In this document: in pieces, positions 24,593-34,083 of the stretch
Numbering within the stretch: the first letter of the stretch is position 1
How the letters are laid out: each line of letters begins with the position of its first letter
Assembly: GCA_045650505.1 (NCBI GenBank)
Contig: JAZRRE010000002.1
Span: 1-64,000 of the forward strand
Direction: 5' to 3'
From: RGIG1681 sp045650505
Lineage (GTDB): Bacteria > Bacillota > Clostridia > Christensenellales > UBA1242
Length of the DNA: 64,000 nucleotides
Translations under genes and position numbers: made by a program
Notes under the pieces: generated by a model
Databases searched by the model: none
Told to the model about the DNA's origin: nothing
What the model saw: the letters and a program-made list of their open reading frames with translations, nothing else

Positions 24593-25711
24593 ATGGAAAA
24601 CAAAAACTTTTCATTTGAAACAAAATTAAAATCATCAAACACATACGGCAGAATTGGTGTGCTTCACACTCCTCATGGGGATATTGAAACACCTGTTTTT
24701 ATGCCTGTTGGAACAAGAGCAACAGTTAAAGCAGTTGAGCCAAGAGAACTTGAAGAAGTTAATGCTCAAATAATACTCGCAAACACTTATCACTGTTATC
24801 TTCGTCCATCACCTGAACTTGTTCAAAAAGCTGGTGGGCTTCATAAGTTTATGAATTGGAAAAGACCAATCTTAACAGATTCTGGTGGTTTTCAAGTTTT
24901 TTCACTTTCAGATATGAATAAAATCACTGAAGATGGCGTTGAATTCAAGTCACATCTTGATGGTTCAAAACATTTTTTTACACCTGAAAAATCTATTGAT
25001 ATTCAAAATAAACTTGGTGCCGATATTATTATGGCATTTGATGAATGTTCAGATTATGGTGTTGATAAAAAATACGCAAAAGCAGCACTTGACAGAACTG
25101 AACGCTGGCTTGACAGATGTATTGCATATCATAAAAATGATAAGCAATTATTGTTCCCAATTGTTCAAGGAAACTTTTATGCAGATTTAAGACTCAAAGC
25201 ACTTGAAAATGTTAAAAAGAAAGCAACTGTTGGTTTTTCAATCGGTGGTCTTTCAGTTGGTGAGCCAAAAGATAAAATGTATGAAATGCTTGATGTGCTT
25301 GCTCCAGAATATCCAGAAGATAAAGTTCGTTATTTGATGGGTGTTGGAAGTCCCGACTGCTTAATTGAAGGCGTTATTCGTGGAATTGATATGTTTGACT
25401 GCGTGCTTCCAACAAGAAATGCAAGAAATGGAACAGCCTTAACAAGCAAGGGCAAGGTTGTTGTTAAAAATGGAATGTATAAGGAAGATTTTACAACCCT
25501 TGATGATGAATGTGATTGTTATGCGTGCAAAAATTTTACAAAAGCTTATCTTCGTCACTTATTCAATGTTGATGAAATTTTGGGGGCACAGCTTCTTTCA
25601 ATTCACAATATCAGGTATCTCACTCATTTAATGGAGCAAATCAAAGAGGCTATTCGTGAAGACAGGCTTTTGGAGTTTAGAGAAGAATATTTAAAAAAGA
25701 CAAATTATTAA
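24593..25711 (+). CDS. tgt: tRNA-guanine transglycosylase
   Basis: 372 residues. Exchanges guanine 34 for preQ1 in tRNAs with GUN anticodons. The substrate pocket (TDSGGFQVFSL with catalytic Asp), the nucleophile region (DMFDCVLPTRNARNGTA) and the C-terminal zinc site (C-x-C-x-x-C with a distal His, CDCYACK...HN) are all present. Normal length. With queA and queH the window supplies the late queuosine steps; preQ1 synthesis genes (queC, queD, queE) are not here. Confidence 0.98.
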   Translation: MENKNFSFETKLKSSNTYGRIGVLHTPHGDIETPVFMPVGTRATVKAVEPRELEEVNAQIILANTYHCYLRPSPELVQKAGGLHKFMNWKRPILTDSGGFQVFSLSDMNKITEDGVEFKSHLDGSKHFFTPEKSIDIQNKLGADIIMAFDECSDYGVDKKYAKAALDRTERWLDRCIAYHKNDKQLLFPIVQGNFYADLRLKALENVKKKATVGFSIGGLSVGEPKDKMYEMLDVLAPEYPEDKVRYLMGVGSPDCLIEGVIRGIDMFDCVLPTRNARNGTALTSKGKVVVKNGMYKEDFTTLDDECDCYACKNFTKAYLRHLFNVDEILGAQLLSIHNIRYLTHLMEQIKEAIREDRLLEFREEYLKKTNY

Positions 25712-25761
25712 AAATTTTGACAAATTTAACTTTGTTAAAATTAGCAAAATAATAAAATCTG

Positions 25762-25790
25762 TTGATTTATATAAAAAATTTTGGTAAACT
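25762..25790 (+). promoter_or_regulatory. yajC promoter
   Basis: TTGATT (25762-25767), 17-base spacer, TAAACT (25785-25790). Confidence 0.6.
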
Positions 25791-25818
25791 TTGGTTAGTT
25801 TATAAAGGAGATAAAAAA

Positions 25819-26316
25819 ATGAATTTAATTTGCGCAGAAAATGGTAATGCAGGCTCAATCGTTATTTATGTTGTTTTAATTGTTGCAATGCTTGCACTTT
25901 TAATTATGCCTTATTTCACTCAAAAGAAAAAAAGTCAAGAATTTGCAAAAATGCTTGAAGCAATGAAGGTTGGTGACCTTGTTAAAACTGCTGGTGGAAT
26001 TATCGGTAGAATCACAAAAATCACTGATAAAGGTGACATTAAAACAGTTATTTTAGAAACAGGTTCAAAGTCAGAAAAATCATACATGGAATTTGATATG
26101 GCAATGATTTATTGTGTTTTAAAATCAACAAAAGTTGAAGAAACTGAAGAAGTTGCAGAAACTGTAGAAAACGCTGCTGAAGAAACTCTTCCAACCGCAG
26201 AAGTAACTGAAGAAATTAAATCAGAAGAATCAGCAGAAGAAAAACCAAAAAAGGCTGCTGCTAAAAAGACAACAGCAAAGAAAACAACAACTGCTAAAAA
26301 AACAACAAAGAAATAA
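25819..26316 (+). CDS. yajC: Preprotein translocase subunit YajC
   Basis: 165 residues from ATG 25819 (AAAGGAG upstream; a longer in-frame start overlaps the promoter). One membrane helix (about 12-32) is followed by the conserved cytosolic domain with MKVGDLVKTAGGIIGRI. The last 60 residues are a tail first rich in Glu, then made of Ala/Lys/Thr repeats, much longer than usual YajC. YajC associates with SecDF at the translocon. It leads the yajC-TIGR04086-secD-secF cluster. Confidence 0.9.
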   Translation: MNLICAENGNAGSIVIYVVLIVAMLALLIMPYFTQKKKSQEFAKMLEAMKVGDLVKTAGGIIGRITKITDKGDIKTVILETGSKSEKSYMEFDMAMIYCVLKSTKVEETEEVAETVENAAEETLPTAEVTEEIKSEESAEEKPKKAAAKKTTAKKTTTAKKTTKK

Positions 26317-26319
26317 GAA

Positions 26320-26346
26320 AAAGGCGACGTTAAGTCGTCTTTTTTA
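26320..26346 (+). terminator. yajC terminator
   Basis: AAAGGCGAC / GTCGTCTTT arms (26320-26328, 26334-26342; one G-U pair) with T run. Confidence 0.8.
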
Positions 26347-26404
26347 TTGTAAATTTTAGCATAAATAATTGCATAGTTAAATATAATTTAACAGAGGTAA
26401 GTTT

Positions 26405-26809
26405 ATGTTAAATGTAGAAACAATAAAAAATACATTTTCAAAAGGTGTGATTTTGGATTTTGTAAAAGGAATAATAATTGCGATAGCATTAAGCTTGGGT
26501 CTAACAGTTTTATTTGCTTTTATTTTAAAATGGGTGAATATTTCAGATACATTTATTCCAGCAATCACACTTTTAATTAAAGGTGTAAGCATTTTAGTTG
26601 GTTCACTTATTGCAGTTAAAGGCAATGCAAAAGGGCTTATTAAAGGTGCTAGTTTTGGCGAAATTTATATTATTTTTGCATTTTTGATTTTTTCAGTGCT
26701 TTCTGGAGGATTTGAGTTTAGCACAAGTTTTGTTTTAGATTTGATTTTTTCAGGACTTCTTGGTGGAATTGTTGGAATTGTCAAAGTAAATCGTGCGACA
26801 AATGTTTAA
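26405..26809 (+). CDS. TIGR04086 family membrane protein
   Basis: 134 residues with four hydrophobic segments (about 20-42, 48-68, 80-98, 105-126) and little else. Size, topology and the place between yajC and secD match the clostridial TIGR04086 family, whose function is not known. Ribosome site CAGAGGT. The context suggests, but does not prove, a link to protein export. Confidence 0.75.
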   Translation: MLNVETIKNTFSKGVILDFVKGIIIAIALSLGLTVLFAFILKWVNISDTFIPAITLLIKGVSILVGSLIAVKGNAKGLIKGASFGEIYIIFAFLIFSVLSGGFEFSTSFVLDLIFSGLLGGIVGIVKVNRATNV

Positions 26810-26834
26810 TAATTGAAAAAAATTAATAAAAATT

Positions 26835-26863
26835 TTCACTAGGGGTTAACTCTAGTGTTTTTT
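26835..26863 (+). terminator. Terminator after the TIGR04086 gene
   Basis: CACTAG / CTAGTG arms (26837-26842, 26852-26857), then T run. Confidence 0.75.
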
Positions 26864-26917
26864 ATTATAAATTCAGTTATAAAATGCACATTTTTGCTAA
26901 ATATTTTTTATAATAGA

Positions 26918-26947
26918 TTGACCTTTTGTGGTTATTTGGGGTATAAT
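26918..26947 (+). promoter_or_regulatory. secD-secF promoter
   Basis: TTGACC (26918-26923), 18-base spacer, TATAAT (26942-26947). Confidence 0.6.
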
Positions 26948-26978
26948 AATCGCGATTATAAAATAAGGAAATTTAGCA

Positions 26979-28346
26979 ATGAAAAAATTTAAGAAAAGTA
27001 CAGCTATTGTTTTATCAGTAATTTTAAGTGTTGTTTTAATTGCTGGTGTTTTATTCTCATTTGTTCCAATGAAATTTGGCTCAAAAAAGTGGGAATCATT
27101 TTCAGGCACTATAAGTATGTCATCTGATATCACAGGTGGTTTATATGGTGAATTTAATATCAAAACCGAAAATGCTTCAACAAAAGATATTGTTAGCTCA
27201 ATGGAAAACATAAAAACAGTTTTCGAAGAAGATGGCTATAAAAATGTCAATGTTTATGCTATTGGTAATAAGAAAATTAGAGTAGAAGCAGGTTATTCAA
27301 AATCTAGCAGAACATTTGTTGAAGTTTATAACAAAATTTCATCAATTGCTGCTGGTGCATTTTCACTTCGAACAACCTATGAAGTTGAAGAAACAACAGT
27401 TTCTATGAGTGGTGCTGAATGTGTTGATGAAGTTAAAGTTTTCACAAATAATGACACAAAGTACATTTCAGTTGTTTTTAATGAAGAAGGTGAAAAACAA
27501 TTTGAAAATCTTTGTAGCAAAGCTTCAGGTTCAATTTATATTGCACTTGGTGATTATGCTCAACAACTTTCAATTCAATCAGTTCAATCATATAAAGAAT
27601 TAACACTTTCTGATGATGATTACACAAATCTTATGGAACTTAAAAATAACATCGTTCTTGGTTGTATGAAAGTTGAAATTGACACAGCTTCTGTTAAAAT
27701 TAACACAATGTCTGCAAGTTTAACAGCAGGTGAATCAGGAAGTACACTTAATGCTGCTGGTTATGCAACAAGCACTGCGCTTAAATTAATTTTGATTGCA
27801 GCAGGAACAGTAGCAGCACTTTTAGTTGCATTCTTTGCTGTTAGATTTGGTTTATATTCAATTTTAATGTTTATTACATTATTATTTAACGCATTTTTAT
27901 TTACAATGATTATGAATATAATTCCATCAGTTGAGCTTGGTTTATCTTCATTTGTTGTAATGATTTTGGGTGTTGCAGTGATTTATACATACGCTTATCT
28001 TTATGCAAATGCAGTTAAAAAAGAATATAAAGAAGGAAAATCATTCAATGCTTCACTTCAAGCAGCTTTCAAAAAGTCACTTCCAAGCACTTTGATTTCA
28101 AACATCACTATGCTTATTGCTTCAATTCTCTTGCTTGTTCTTTCATTTGGTGAAATTTCAAGTGCTGCAATTGTGTTTGCAATTTGTTCATTCTTAAGCT
28201 TGTTTACAAACTTGATTTTGATTCCGCTTTTAGTTAAAATTTCTATTTCTTTTGGAAACTTTGGTTTCAAATTGTTTAGACTCAAAAAGAGATTAGATTT
28301 TTCAAGTAGAATTGATGAAGATGCTAGTTTAAAGGAGGCTGAATAA
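26979..28346 (+). CDS. secD: Divergent protein-export subunit SecD
   Basis: 455 residues. An N-terminal membrane helix, an extracellular P1-like domain (about 35-260) and a five-helix RND-type membrane domain (about 265-435). The helix pattern and blocks such as K-E-G-K-S, S-N-I-T-M-L-I-A and S-L-F-T-N align well with SecD. The invariant fourth-helix motif, normally G-x-A-V-D-A-N, reads G-V-A-V-I-Y-T: the Asp that carries protons is missing, and so is the nearby N-E-R-I. The N-terminal D-L-x-G-G motif is D-I-T-G-G. Family certain; proton-driven function doubtful. Confidence 0.85.
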   Translation: MKKFKKSTAIVLSVILSVVLIAGVLFSFVPMKFGSKKWESFSGTISMSSDITGGLYGEFNIKTENASTKDIVSSMENIKTVFEEDGYKNVNVYAIGNKKIRVEAGYSKSSRTFVEVYNKISSIAAGAFSLRTTYEVEETTVSMSGAECVDEVKVFTNNDTKYISVVFNEEGEKQFENLCSKASGSIYIALGDYAQQLSIQSVQSYKELTLSDDDYTNLMELKNNIVLGCMKVEIDTASVKINTMSASLTAGESGSTLNAAGYATSTALKLILIAAGTVAALLVAFFAVRFGLYSILMFITLLFNAFLFTMIMNIIPSVELGLSSFVVMILGVAVIYTYAYLYANAVKKEYKEGKSFNASLQAAFKKSLPSTLISNITMLIASILLLVLSFGEISSAAIVFAICSFLSLFTNLILIPLLVKISISFGNFGFKLFRLKKRLDFSSRIDEDASLKEAE

Positions 28347-28347
28347 T

Positions 28348-29517
28348 ATGAAACAAACAAAAAAATATCCACTTTTAGTTAGTATGATTATTTCTTTTGC
28401 TATCATTATTGCTTCACTTTTTGTTCTTGGTTTTGCCGGAATGAATATGGGAACAAACCTTGGTGGTGGAAGTCAATTTGAAGTTAATATTCCAAATGGA
28501 ACAGATACAAAAGAATTTGTTGCAGATATTAAAACTGTTTTAAAAGATAATGGTTATACATTTGATTCTTCAACTATTGAAGATAAATATGTTGCTATTG
28601 ATAATGATGGAAATTTCACAAAACAAGTTGTTGTTGTTAAAATTTCTCAAAATAATTTAACTGATGCTCAAAAAGCAGAACTTGCGAAAAACGTTGCAAC
28701 AGCACTCGGTGTTAATGAATCTTATGTTTCTTTAGCTGAAAACATTGTTGCTCAAACAACAGGTAAAAATGTTTTATCTCTTGGCATCGCAATTGGAATT
28801 GTTGCATTTGCACTCTTTGTGTTTGCTTGGGTTCGTTATGATGTGTTTGCTGGTTTGTCGTTTATTATCGCATTCCTTCACAACATTATCTTATATTTAT
28901 CACTCACCATTGTAACAAGACTTGAACTTACAATATTTGCTCTCACAATGGTATTTATTTTCACACTTGTAATGAGTATTGTTCTCGTTCATATTTATGA
29001 AGAATATAGAAAAGAAGCAAGACTTCACATTTCAGACAAACTTACAGTTTCTGAAAGAATGATGAATGCTGAAAAGAAAACAATTAAACCATTTGCATTT
29101 ATTTCTATTGCATCTGTTGTTGCTGCAGTATTTATGTTGTTTGTTCCACTTGCAGCAGTTAAATTTATGGCTCTTGCAATTTTACTTGCTCTTGTTGTAA
29201 CAGCTTACACATCACTTCTTGTTGGACCTGCTTCTTACGTTGCACTTTTAGATATTCGTGAAACTAGAAGAAATGCAGTTTTAAGTAGAAATGATACAGT
29301 TAACAAAGTTATCAAAAAGAAAATTAAAGATAGCAAAAAGACAAAAGTTGAAGAAGAAAAAGCAGAAGTGGTTGAAGAAAAACCTGTAGAGCAAAAAGCA
29401 GAAAAGGTTGAAGAAAAGAAAGTAAAAGAAGAAACAGAGGAAAAGAAAACTGTTAGAAAAACTACAACTTCAACAAATAAATATGCTACAAGAAAAAACA
29501 CTAAAAAGAAAAAATAG
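28348..29517 (+). CDS. secF: Divergent protein-export subunit SecF
   Basis: 389 residues, start ATG one base after the secD stop, with AAGGAGG inside secD. First helix, then an extracellular domain with L-G-G-G (usually D-F-T-G-G), then the five-helix RND domain. The fourth-helix motif G-Y-S-I-N-D is replaced by F-I-F-T-L-V-M, so the proton-relay Asp is absent here too. The C-terminal 65 residues are a Glu/Lys-rich tail ending in Lys and Thr, like the tail of YajC. A strong terminator follows. Confidence 0.85.
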   Translation: MKQTKKYPLLVSMIISFAIIIASLFVLGFAGMNMGTNLGGGSQFEVNIPNGTDTKEFVADIKTVLKDNGYTFDSSTIEDKYVAIDNDGNFTKQVVVVKISQNNLTDAQKAELAKNVATALGVNESYVSLAENIVAQTTGKNVLSLGIAIGIVAFALFVFAWVRYDVFAGLSFIIAFLHNIILYLSLTIVTRLELTIFALTMVFIFTLVMSIVLVHIYEEYRKEARLHISDKLTVSERMMNAEKKTIKPFAFISIASVVAAVFMLFVPLAAVKFMALAILLALVVTAYTSLLVGPASYVALLDIRETRRNAVLSRNDTVNKVIKKKIKDSKKTKVEEEKAEVVEEKPVEQKAEKVEEKKVKEETEEKKTVRKTTTSTNKYATRKNTKKKK

Positions 29518-29530
29518 TTAAAAAAGCAAA

Positions 29531-29557
29531 AAATGAGTGAAAATTTCACTCATTTTT
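29531..29557 (+). terminator. secF terminator
   Basis: AAATGAGTGAAA / TTTCACTCATTT arms (29531-29542, 29544-29555) with T run. Confidence 0.88.
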
Positions 29558-29606
29558 TTGTGTTTATTATTTTCTGTTTCAAAGAATAATTGATTTTTGA
29601 AATTTC

Positions 29607-29634
29607 TTGTGTTAAACTTTTCTTAAATTAGAAT
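29607..29634 (+). promoter_or_regulatory. Possible recJ promoter
   Basis: TTGTGT (29607-29612), 16-base spacer, TAGAAT (29629-29634). It would give a leader of only about six bases; no Shine-Dalgarno sequence precedes recJ. Confidence 0.4.
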
Positions 29635-29646
29635 GGACGATTATTT

Positions 29647-31929
29647 ATGAAATTAGAAGATAAGAGAATAATTGAATACGTAAAAAGAAAACATAATGGT
29701 GAAAATTTCGATTTAGAGAAATTTTTAAATCCATCAGAATCAGACCTTCGTGATGCAAATAAACTAAAAAATATCAAAGATGCTGTTCAAAAAATTAAAA
29801 CAGCAATAGCAGAAAATAAAAAAATTTTAGTTTATGGCGATTATGATTCAGATGGAATTTGTTCAACCACAATTTTATATTTATATTTTAAAAGTGTTGG
29901 TGCTAATGTTGATGTTTTTATTCCAAATCGATTTGAAAATGGTTATGGAATCAGTGTTGAAGCAATTGAAGAAATTCAAGAGTTTTTTTCTCCAGACCTC
30001 ATAGTTACAGTTGACCTTGGAATCACAGCTGTTGAAGAAGTTGAGATTTTAAAGCAAGAGGGCATTGACATTGTTATCACTGACCATCACATTCCACTAG
30101 CAGAGATTCCTGAATGTGTTGTTGTTGACCCAAAACTCGAAAGTGATTATGGTTTTGACTCTCTTTGTGGTGCAGGTGTTGCTATGAAACTTGTTGAGGC
30201 AATGGCAGGAAGAGAAGAAGCTAACAAATATTTAGATTTAGCTGCTATCGCAACTGTTGGTGACATTGTTCCGCTTATTGATGAAAATAGGGCAATTGCG
30301 AAACTTGGTATTGATAAAATAAACAAAGGTGAATGTTTAAAATCAATTTCATTTATGCTAAAAAAATTAGAATTTGAAAAAATCAATTCAACTGATATAA
30401 GTTTTAAAATTGTCCCAAGACTTAACGCTTGTGGCAGAATGGACAGTGCAATAAAAGTTTTCGAGTTTTTTATAGAAACAAATGAAAAATTTTTAGAAGA
30501 AAAATATGCGGAAATTGAAAGTGATAACAATTTAAGACTTGCATCTATTGACAAAGGAAATAAAATTATCACCAAGTGTTTTGAAAAGCTTGACCGAATC
30601 GAACCATCAGTTCTTGTTAAAGGTGATTTTCACGAAGGTATTGTGGGTATTTTAGCATCAAGAGTTTGCCACGAATTTAACAAACCATCAATTATTTTTA
30701 CAAAAACAGAAGATGGAACACTTAAAGGAAGTGGCAGAAGTATTGATTCTATTGATTTACATAGCATAATTTCGACAATGTCAGATATGCTTGTGAATTT
30801 CGGCGGGCATAAAATGGCTGTTGGTGTTGAAATTGAAGAAGATTCATTTGATGAATTTAAGAGGGTTTTAAATGAAAAAATTGCAGAGGTTTCAACAGAT
30901 GAAGATTTTTTAATTAAAAATGCAAAGTATGATATTGAAATTACTGAAAACGATTTAAATGAAGAATTTTTCAAGCAACTTTTACATCTTGAGCCTTTTG
31001 GTTGTGAGAATGACAAGCCAATACTTGCTTTAAAACAAAATGCGGTTATTGTTGAACAAATGAGTGAAAAAGTGTTTAAACATTACAGGTGTTTCACAAA
31101 AAACAACACTCCACTTGTTAGTTTCAGTTTTTACAAATATGCAGAACTTGCAAAAACAAATAGTGAAAAATTGTTTATTGTAGATATGGCTGAAAACACA
31201 TTTAAAGGTAAGTCAAAATTATCAATTCTAGAGCGTTCAGTTGAAGTGTTAACTCCTGATTTTAAAGGTTTTGAAGAAGTGGATTGTTTAAGTTCACTTT
31301 ATAATCTTTATTATTCAGTTATGGATTTTAATAATGAAGAGAACTATCACGAAAAAGAAAATTTAGAAAAAATCATACAAGAAAAGTTTGCAGAGAGCAA
31401 CTATGGAACAATGGTTGTTGCTTCAACTGAAACTGATTTAGAAATTATAAATAGACTTGGTTTGCAGAATTATTTAAGTGCAGTACCTTATAAAAATGGC
31501 CAAAATGTGGTGGTGGCAAACCCTAAACAAATTTATGAAATTGAAGATGTTATTGGTTATAAAAATATAATCTTTTTGCATAAAAATTTCAATGAAGAGC
31601 ATTTGTATTTTTCGCAAATTGCAAGTGTTTTTGAACCTAAAAACATTGTGGTTTCTAATTTTAAAATATTAAAAGATAGAGCAGTTTTTGCAAAGTGTTA
31701 TAACTTGATTTCAAATTTTGCTAGTGTTAAAGCAAATGATGAAATTGACTTTGCACAAAAACTTTCATTAAAAAGTGCGGAAATTTCAGCTTCACAAATA
31801 TTGTTCTGTATGTTGGTTTTTATGGAACTTAATTTTATTGAGTTTGATAAAACATTAAATCAAATGACAATTTTAAAAGCTAAAAAAATGGAGCTTTCAT
31901 CTTCAAAATATTATAATACGGTGGAATAG
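29647..31929 (+). CDS. recJ: Single-strand-specific exonuclease RecJ
   Basis: 760 residues. 5'-3' exonuclease of the DHH superfamily used in recombination and repair. Visible motifs: YGDYDSDG (I), D-L-G (II), TDHH (III), a VVDP and GAG region, PRLNACGRM and the DHHA1 block GGHKMAVGV. The long C-terminal extension (about 460-760) is typical of Firmicutes RecJ. No good ribosome site; the ATG follows an AT-rich stretch. The rel gene starts six bases after it. Confidence 0.94.
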   Translation: MKLEDKRIIEYVKRKHNGENFDLEKFLNPSESDLRDANKLKNIKDAVQKIKTAIAENKKILVYGDYDSDGICSTTILYLYFKSVGANVDVFIPNRFENGYGISVEAIEEIQEFFSPDLIVTVDLGITAVEEVEILKQEGIDIVITDHHIPLAEIPECVVVDPKLESDYGFDSLCGAGVAMKLVEAMAGREEANKYLDLAAIATVGDIVPLIDENRAIAKLGIDKINKGECLKSISFMLKKLEFEKINSTDISFKIVPRLNACGRMDSAIKVFEFFIETNEKFLEEKYAEIESDNNLRLASIDKGNKIITKCFEKLDRIEPSVLVKGDFHEGIVGILASRVCHEFNKPSIIFTKTEDGTLKGSGRSIDSIDLHSIISTMSDMLVNFGGHKMAVGVEIEEDSFDEFKRVLNEKIAEVSTDEDFLIKNAKYDIEITENDLNEEFFKQLLHLEPFGCENDKPILALKQNAVIVEQMSEKVFKHYRCFTKNNTPLVSFSFYKYAELAKTNSEKLFIVDMAENTFKGKSKLSILERSVEVLTPDFKGFEEVDCLSSLYNLYYSVMDFNNEENYHEKENLEKIIQEKFAESNYGTMVVASTETDLEIINRLGLQNYLSAVPYKNGQNVVVANPKQIYEIEDVIGYKNIIFLHKNFNEEHLYFSQIASVFEPKNIVVSNFKILKDRAVFAKCYNLISNFASVKANDEIDFAQKLSLKSAEISASQILFCMLVFMELNFIEFDKTLNQMTILKAKKMELSSSKYYNTVE

Positions 31930-31935
31930 TGTGTT

Positions 31936-34038
31936 ATGGTTGAATTAGATAATGAATTTATTGAGAAAGTAAAAGCAAATTATCCAAAGACAGCTGAAAA
32001 AATTATTGAGGCTTATAAATTTGCAGTTGTTGCACATGGAGATATTAAAAGAAAAAGTGGTGAACCTTATATTATTCACCCTGTTTCAGTTGCAAAAATT
32101 TTGATTGAAAATGATATGGATTACTCAACCATTATGGCGGGGCTTCTTCATGATGTTGTTGAAGATACAGTTTTTACAACACTTGACATCAAGAAAAAGT
32201 TTGGCGCTGTGGTTGCAAAACTTGTTGATGGTGTGACCAAAATCAACAGTCTTGATTATTCAGATATGGCTCAAAATGAAGCTGATAGTATGAGACGTCT
32301 TATCATTGCTATGGGTAATGATTTAAGAGTTATATTTATAAAACTTGCAGACCGTCTTCACAATATGAGAACAATTGAATTTTTAAAGCCTGAAAGACAA
32401 ATAAAAATGGCAACTGAAACCAAAGAAATTTTTATTCCTATTGCTGAAATCATCGGACTTCGTAAAATTCGTTCAGAGCTTCAAAATTTGGTTTTAAAGT
32501 GTTTAGAACCTGAAACTTATAATCGAATAAAGCTTGACTTTGATGTTAAATATGCAAAGAAAGAAAAGGGCATTAAAAATGTTCAACAAACACTTTTAAA
32601 AACAATAAAAGATGCTGGAATAAACTCACAAATCACAGCATGGCCAGAGCATTATTATTCAATTTATAAAAAATTAAATTCATCTGGAATTGGTAAGATT
32701 TATGGTTTGTTTTTAATTAAAATTATCGTTCCAACTGAAATGGATTGTTATAAGACACTTGGTGCAATTCATAAAGCATTCAGTCCACTTCCAAATCAAA
32801 TGCAAGACTATATTGCAAGTCCAAAACCAAATGGTTATAAATCACTTCAGTCAATGCTTGTTTCAAACGAAAATAATATTACGTTTAAAGTAATGATAAG
32901 AACACCTCAAATGGATAGGGTTTGTGAATACGGAATTGCTTCACATTGGACTGATAAAGATAACGATATAAAGTTTGATAAGAGTTTTGAAAGTTATAAC
33001 AAACTTAAAGAAATTGTTATGAATGAAAATTCTGAATTTCATAACAGTACAAGTTTTATTAACGCTATTAAAAATGACCTTAAAGTTACATCAACTTGGG
33101 TGTTTACACCAAAATTTAAACCAATTTGTTTAAATATTGCAAAGCCAACAGTCATTGATTTTGCTTATGCACTTCACACAAGTATTGGTCATAATGCCGA
33201 AAGTGCGATTGTTAATGGGAAAAAAGTTCCTCTAAAAACTGAACTTGTGTCTGGTGATGTTATTAATGTTATTGTTTCAGAAACTGATAAAGCTCCATCT
33301 AGAGAATGGCTTAAAATTGCAAAAACCTCACTTGCCAAAAAGCGTATTCGTGAATATATCAATAAACATATGGTGTCAAAATTTGTTAAAAAGGGAAAAG
33401 ATATTTTAACAAAAGAAATAAATGAAATAGGTCACGAGCTTGGTGATTTAGTTAATAAATTTGAAGATATTCAAAAAGAATTTAACTTCTTGAATTTAGA
33501 GGATATGTTTGCAAGTGTTGGTTATAATAGTATAACCAGCAGTCAGCTTTTAAATTATGTTTTAGAAGAAGATGCAGTTAAAGATTGTTTAAAGAAATCT
33601 CCAGTTGTTATTGAAGGTTCAAATAGATTTTCAAGTGTTATTTTTCCAAGATGTTGCTCGGCTATTCCAGGTGATGAAATTGTTGCTATACTTTCAAATA
33701 ACAAAGTTTCAATACACACATCAAATTGCAAACACCTTGCTGAAATTCAAAATGCAAATGTTTTAAAAGCAGATTGGAGAAATGGAATAAGGCAAAGTTT
33801 CAGTGTTGTGCTTAAAGTTATTGCAAAAGACAAGATTGGTTTGGCATCTGAACTTTTTGGACAGATTTCAAGTTTAAACTTTAACATAACAAAAATAATA
33901 GCCACTCTAACAAATGAAAAAGAATGTGAATTTGAAATTAATGTTTCACTAAAAAATCGTCAAGAATTAGAAATTTTAGTTGGCAAAATAAAAGAAATTA
34001 AGGGTGTTCGAGCAGTTCTTCGTGCTTTTGAACAATAA
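31936..34038 (+). CDS. Rel/SpoT-family protein, predicted (p)ppGpp hydrolase with dead synthetase
   Basis: 700 residues with the standard order: HD hydrolase, synthetase, TGS, helical/zinc-finger and ACT domains. The hydrolase site is complete: R39, H48 (IIHP), H72-D73 (LLHDVVEDT), D139 and N143 (KLADRLHN). In the synthetase domain, G-R-x-K-H reads A-W-P-E-H, the metal-binding Asp of D-L-x-A-I-R reads G-L-F-L-I-K, and the catalytic E-x-Q-I-R-T reads F-K-V-M-I-R-T, although the Tyr of G-Y-K-S-L remains. It should therefore degrade, but not make, (p)ppGpp. Co-transcribed with recJ. Confidence 0.88.
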   Translation: MVELDNEFIEKVKANYPKTAEKIIEAYKFAVVAHGDIKRKSGEPYIIHPVSVAKILIENDMDYSTIMAGLLHDVVEDTVFTTLDIKKKFGAVVAKLVDGVTKINSLDYSDMAQNEADSMRRLIIAMGNDLRVIFIKLADRLHNMRTIEFLKPERQIKMATETKEIFIPIAEIIGLRKIRSELQNLVLKCLEPETYNRIKLDFDVKYAKKEKGIKNVQQTLLKTIKDAGINSQITAWPEHYYSIYKKLNSSGIGKIYGLFLIKIIVPTEMDCYKTLGAIHKAFSPLPNQMQDYIASPKPNGYKSLQSMLVSNENNITFKVMIRTPQMDRVCEYGIASHWTDKDNDIKFDKSFESYNKLKEIVMNENSEFHNSTSFINAIKNDLKVTSTWVFTPKFKPICLNIAKPTVIDFAYALHTSIGHNAESAIVNGKKVPLKTELVSGDVINVIVSETDKAPSREWLKIAKTSLAKKRIREYINKHMVSKFVKKGKDILTKEINEIGHELGDLVNKFEDIQKEFNFLNLEDMFASVGYNSITSSQLLNYVLEEDAVKDCLKKSPVVIEGSNRFSSVIFPRCCSAIPGDEIVAILSNNKVSIHTSNCKHLAEIQNANVLKADWRNGIRQSFSVVLKVIAKDKIGLASELFGQISSLNFNITKIIATLTNEKECEFEINVSLKNRQELEILVGKIKEIKGVRAVLRAFEQ

Positions 34039-34083
34039 TTTGGCAAAAATATAGTTATTTTATAACAAAATTTAATAAAACAC

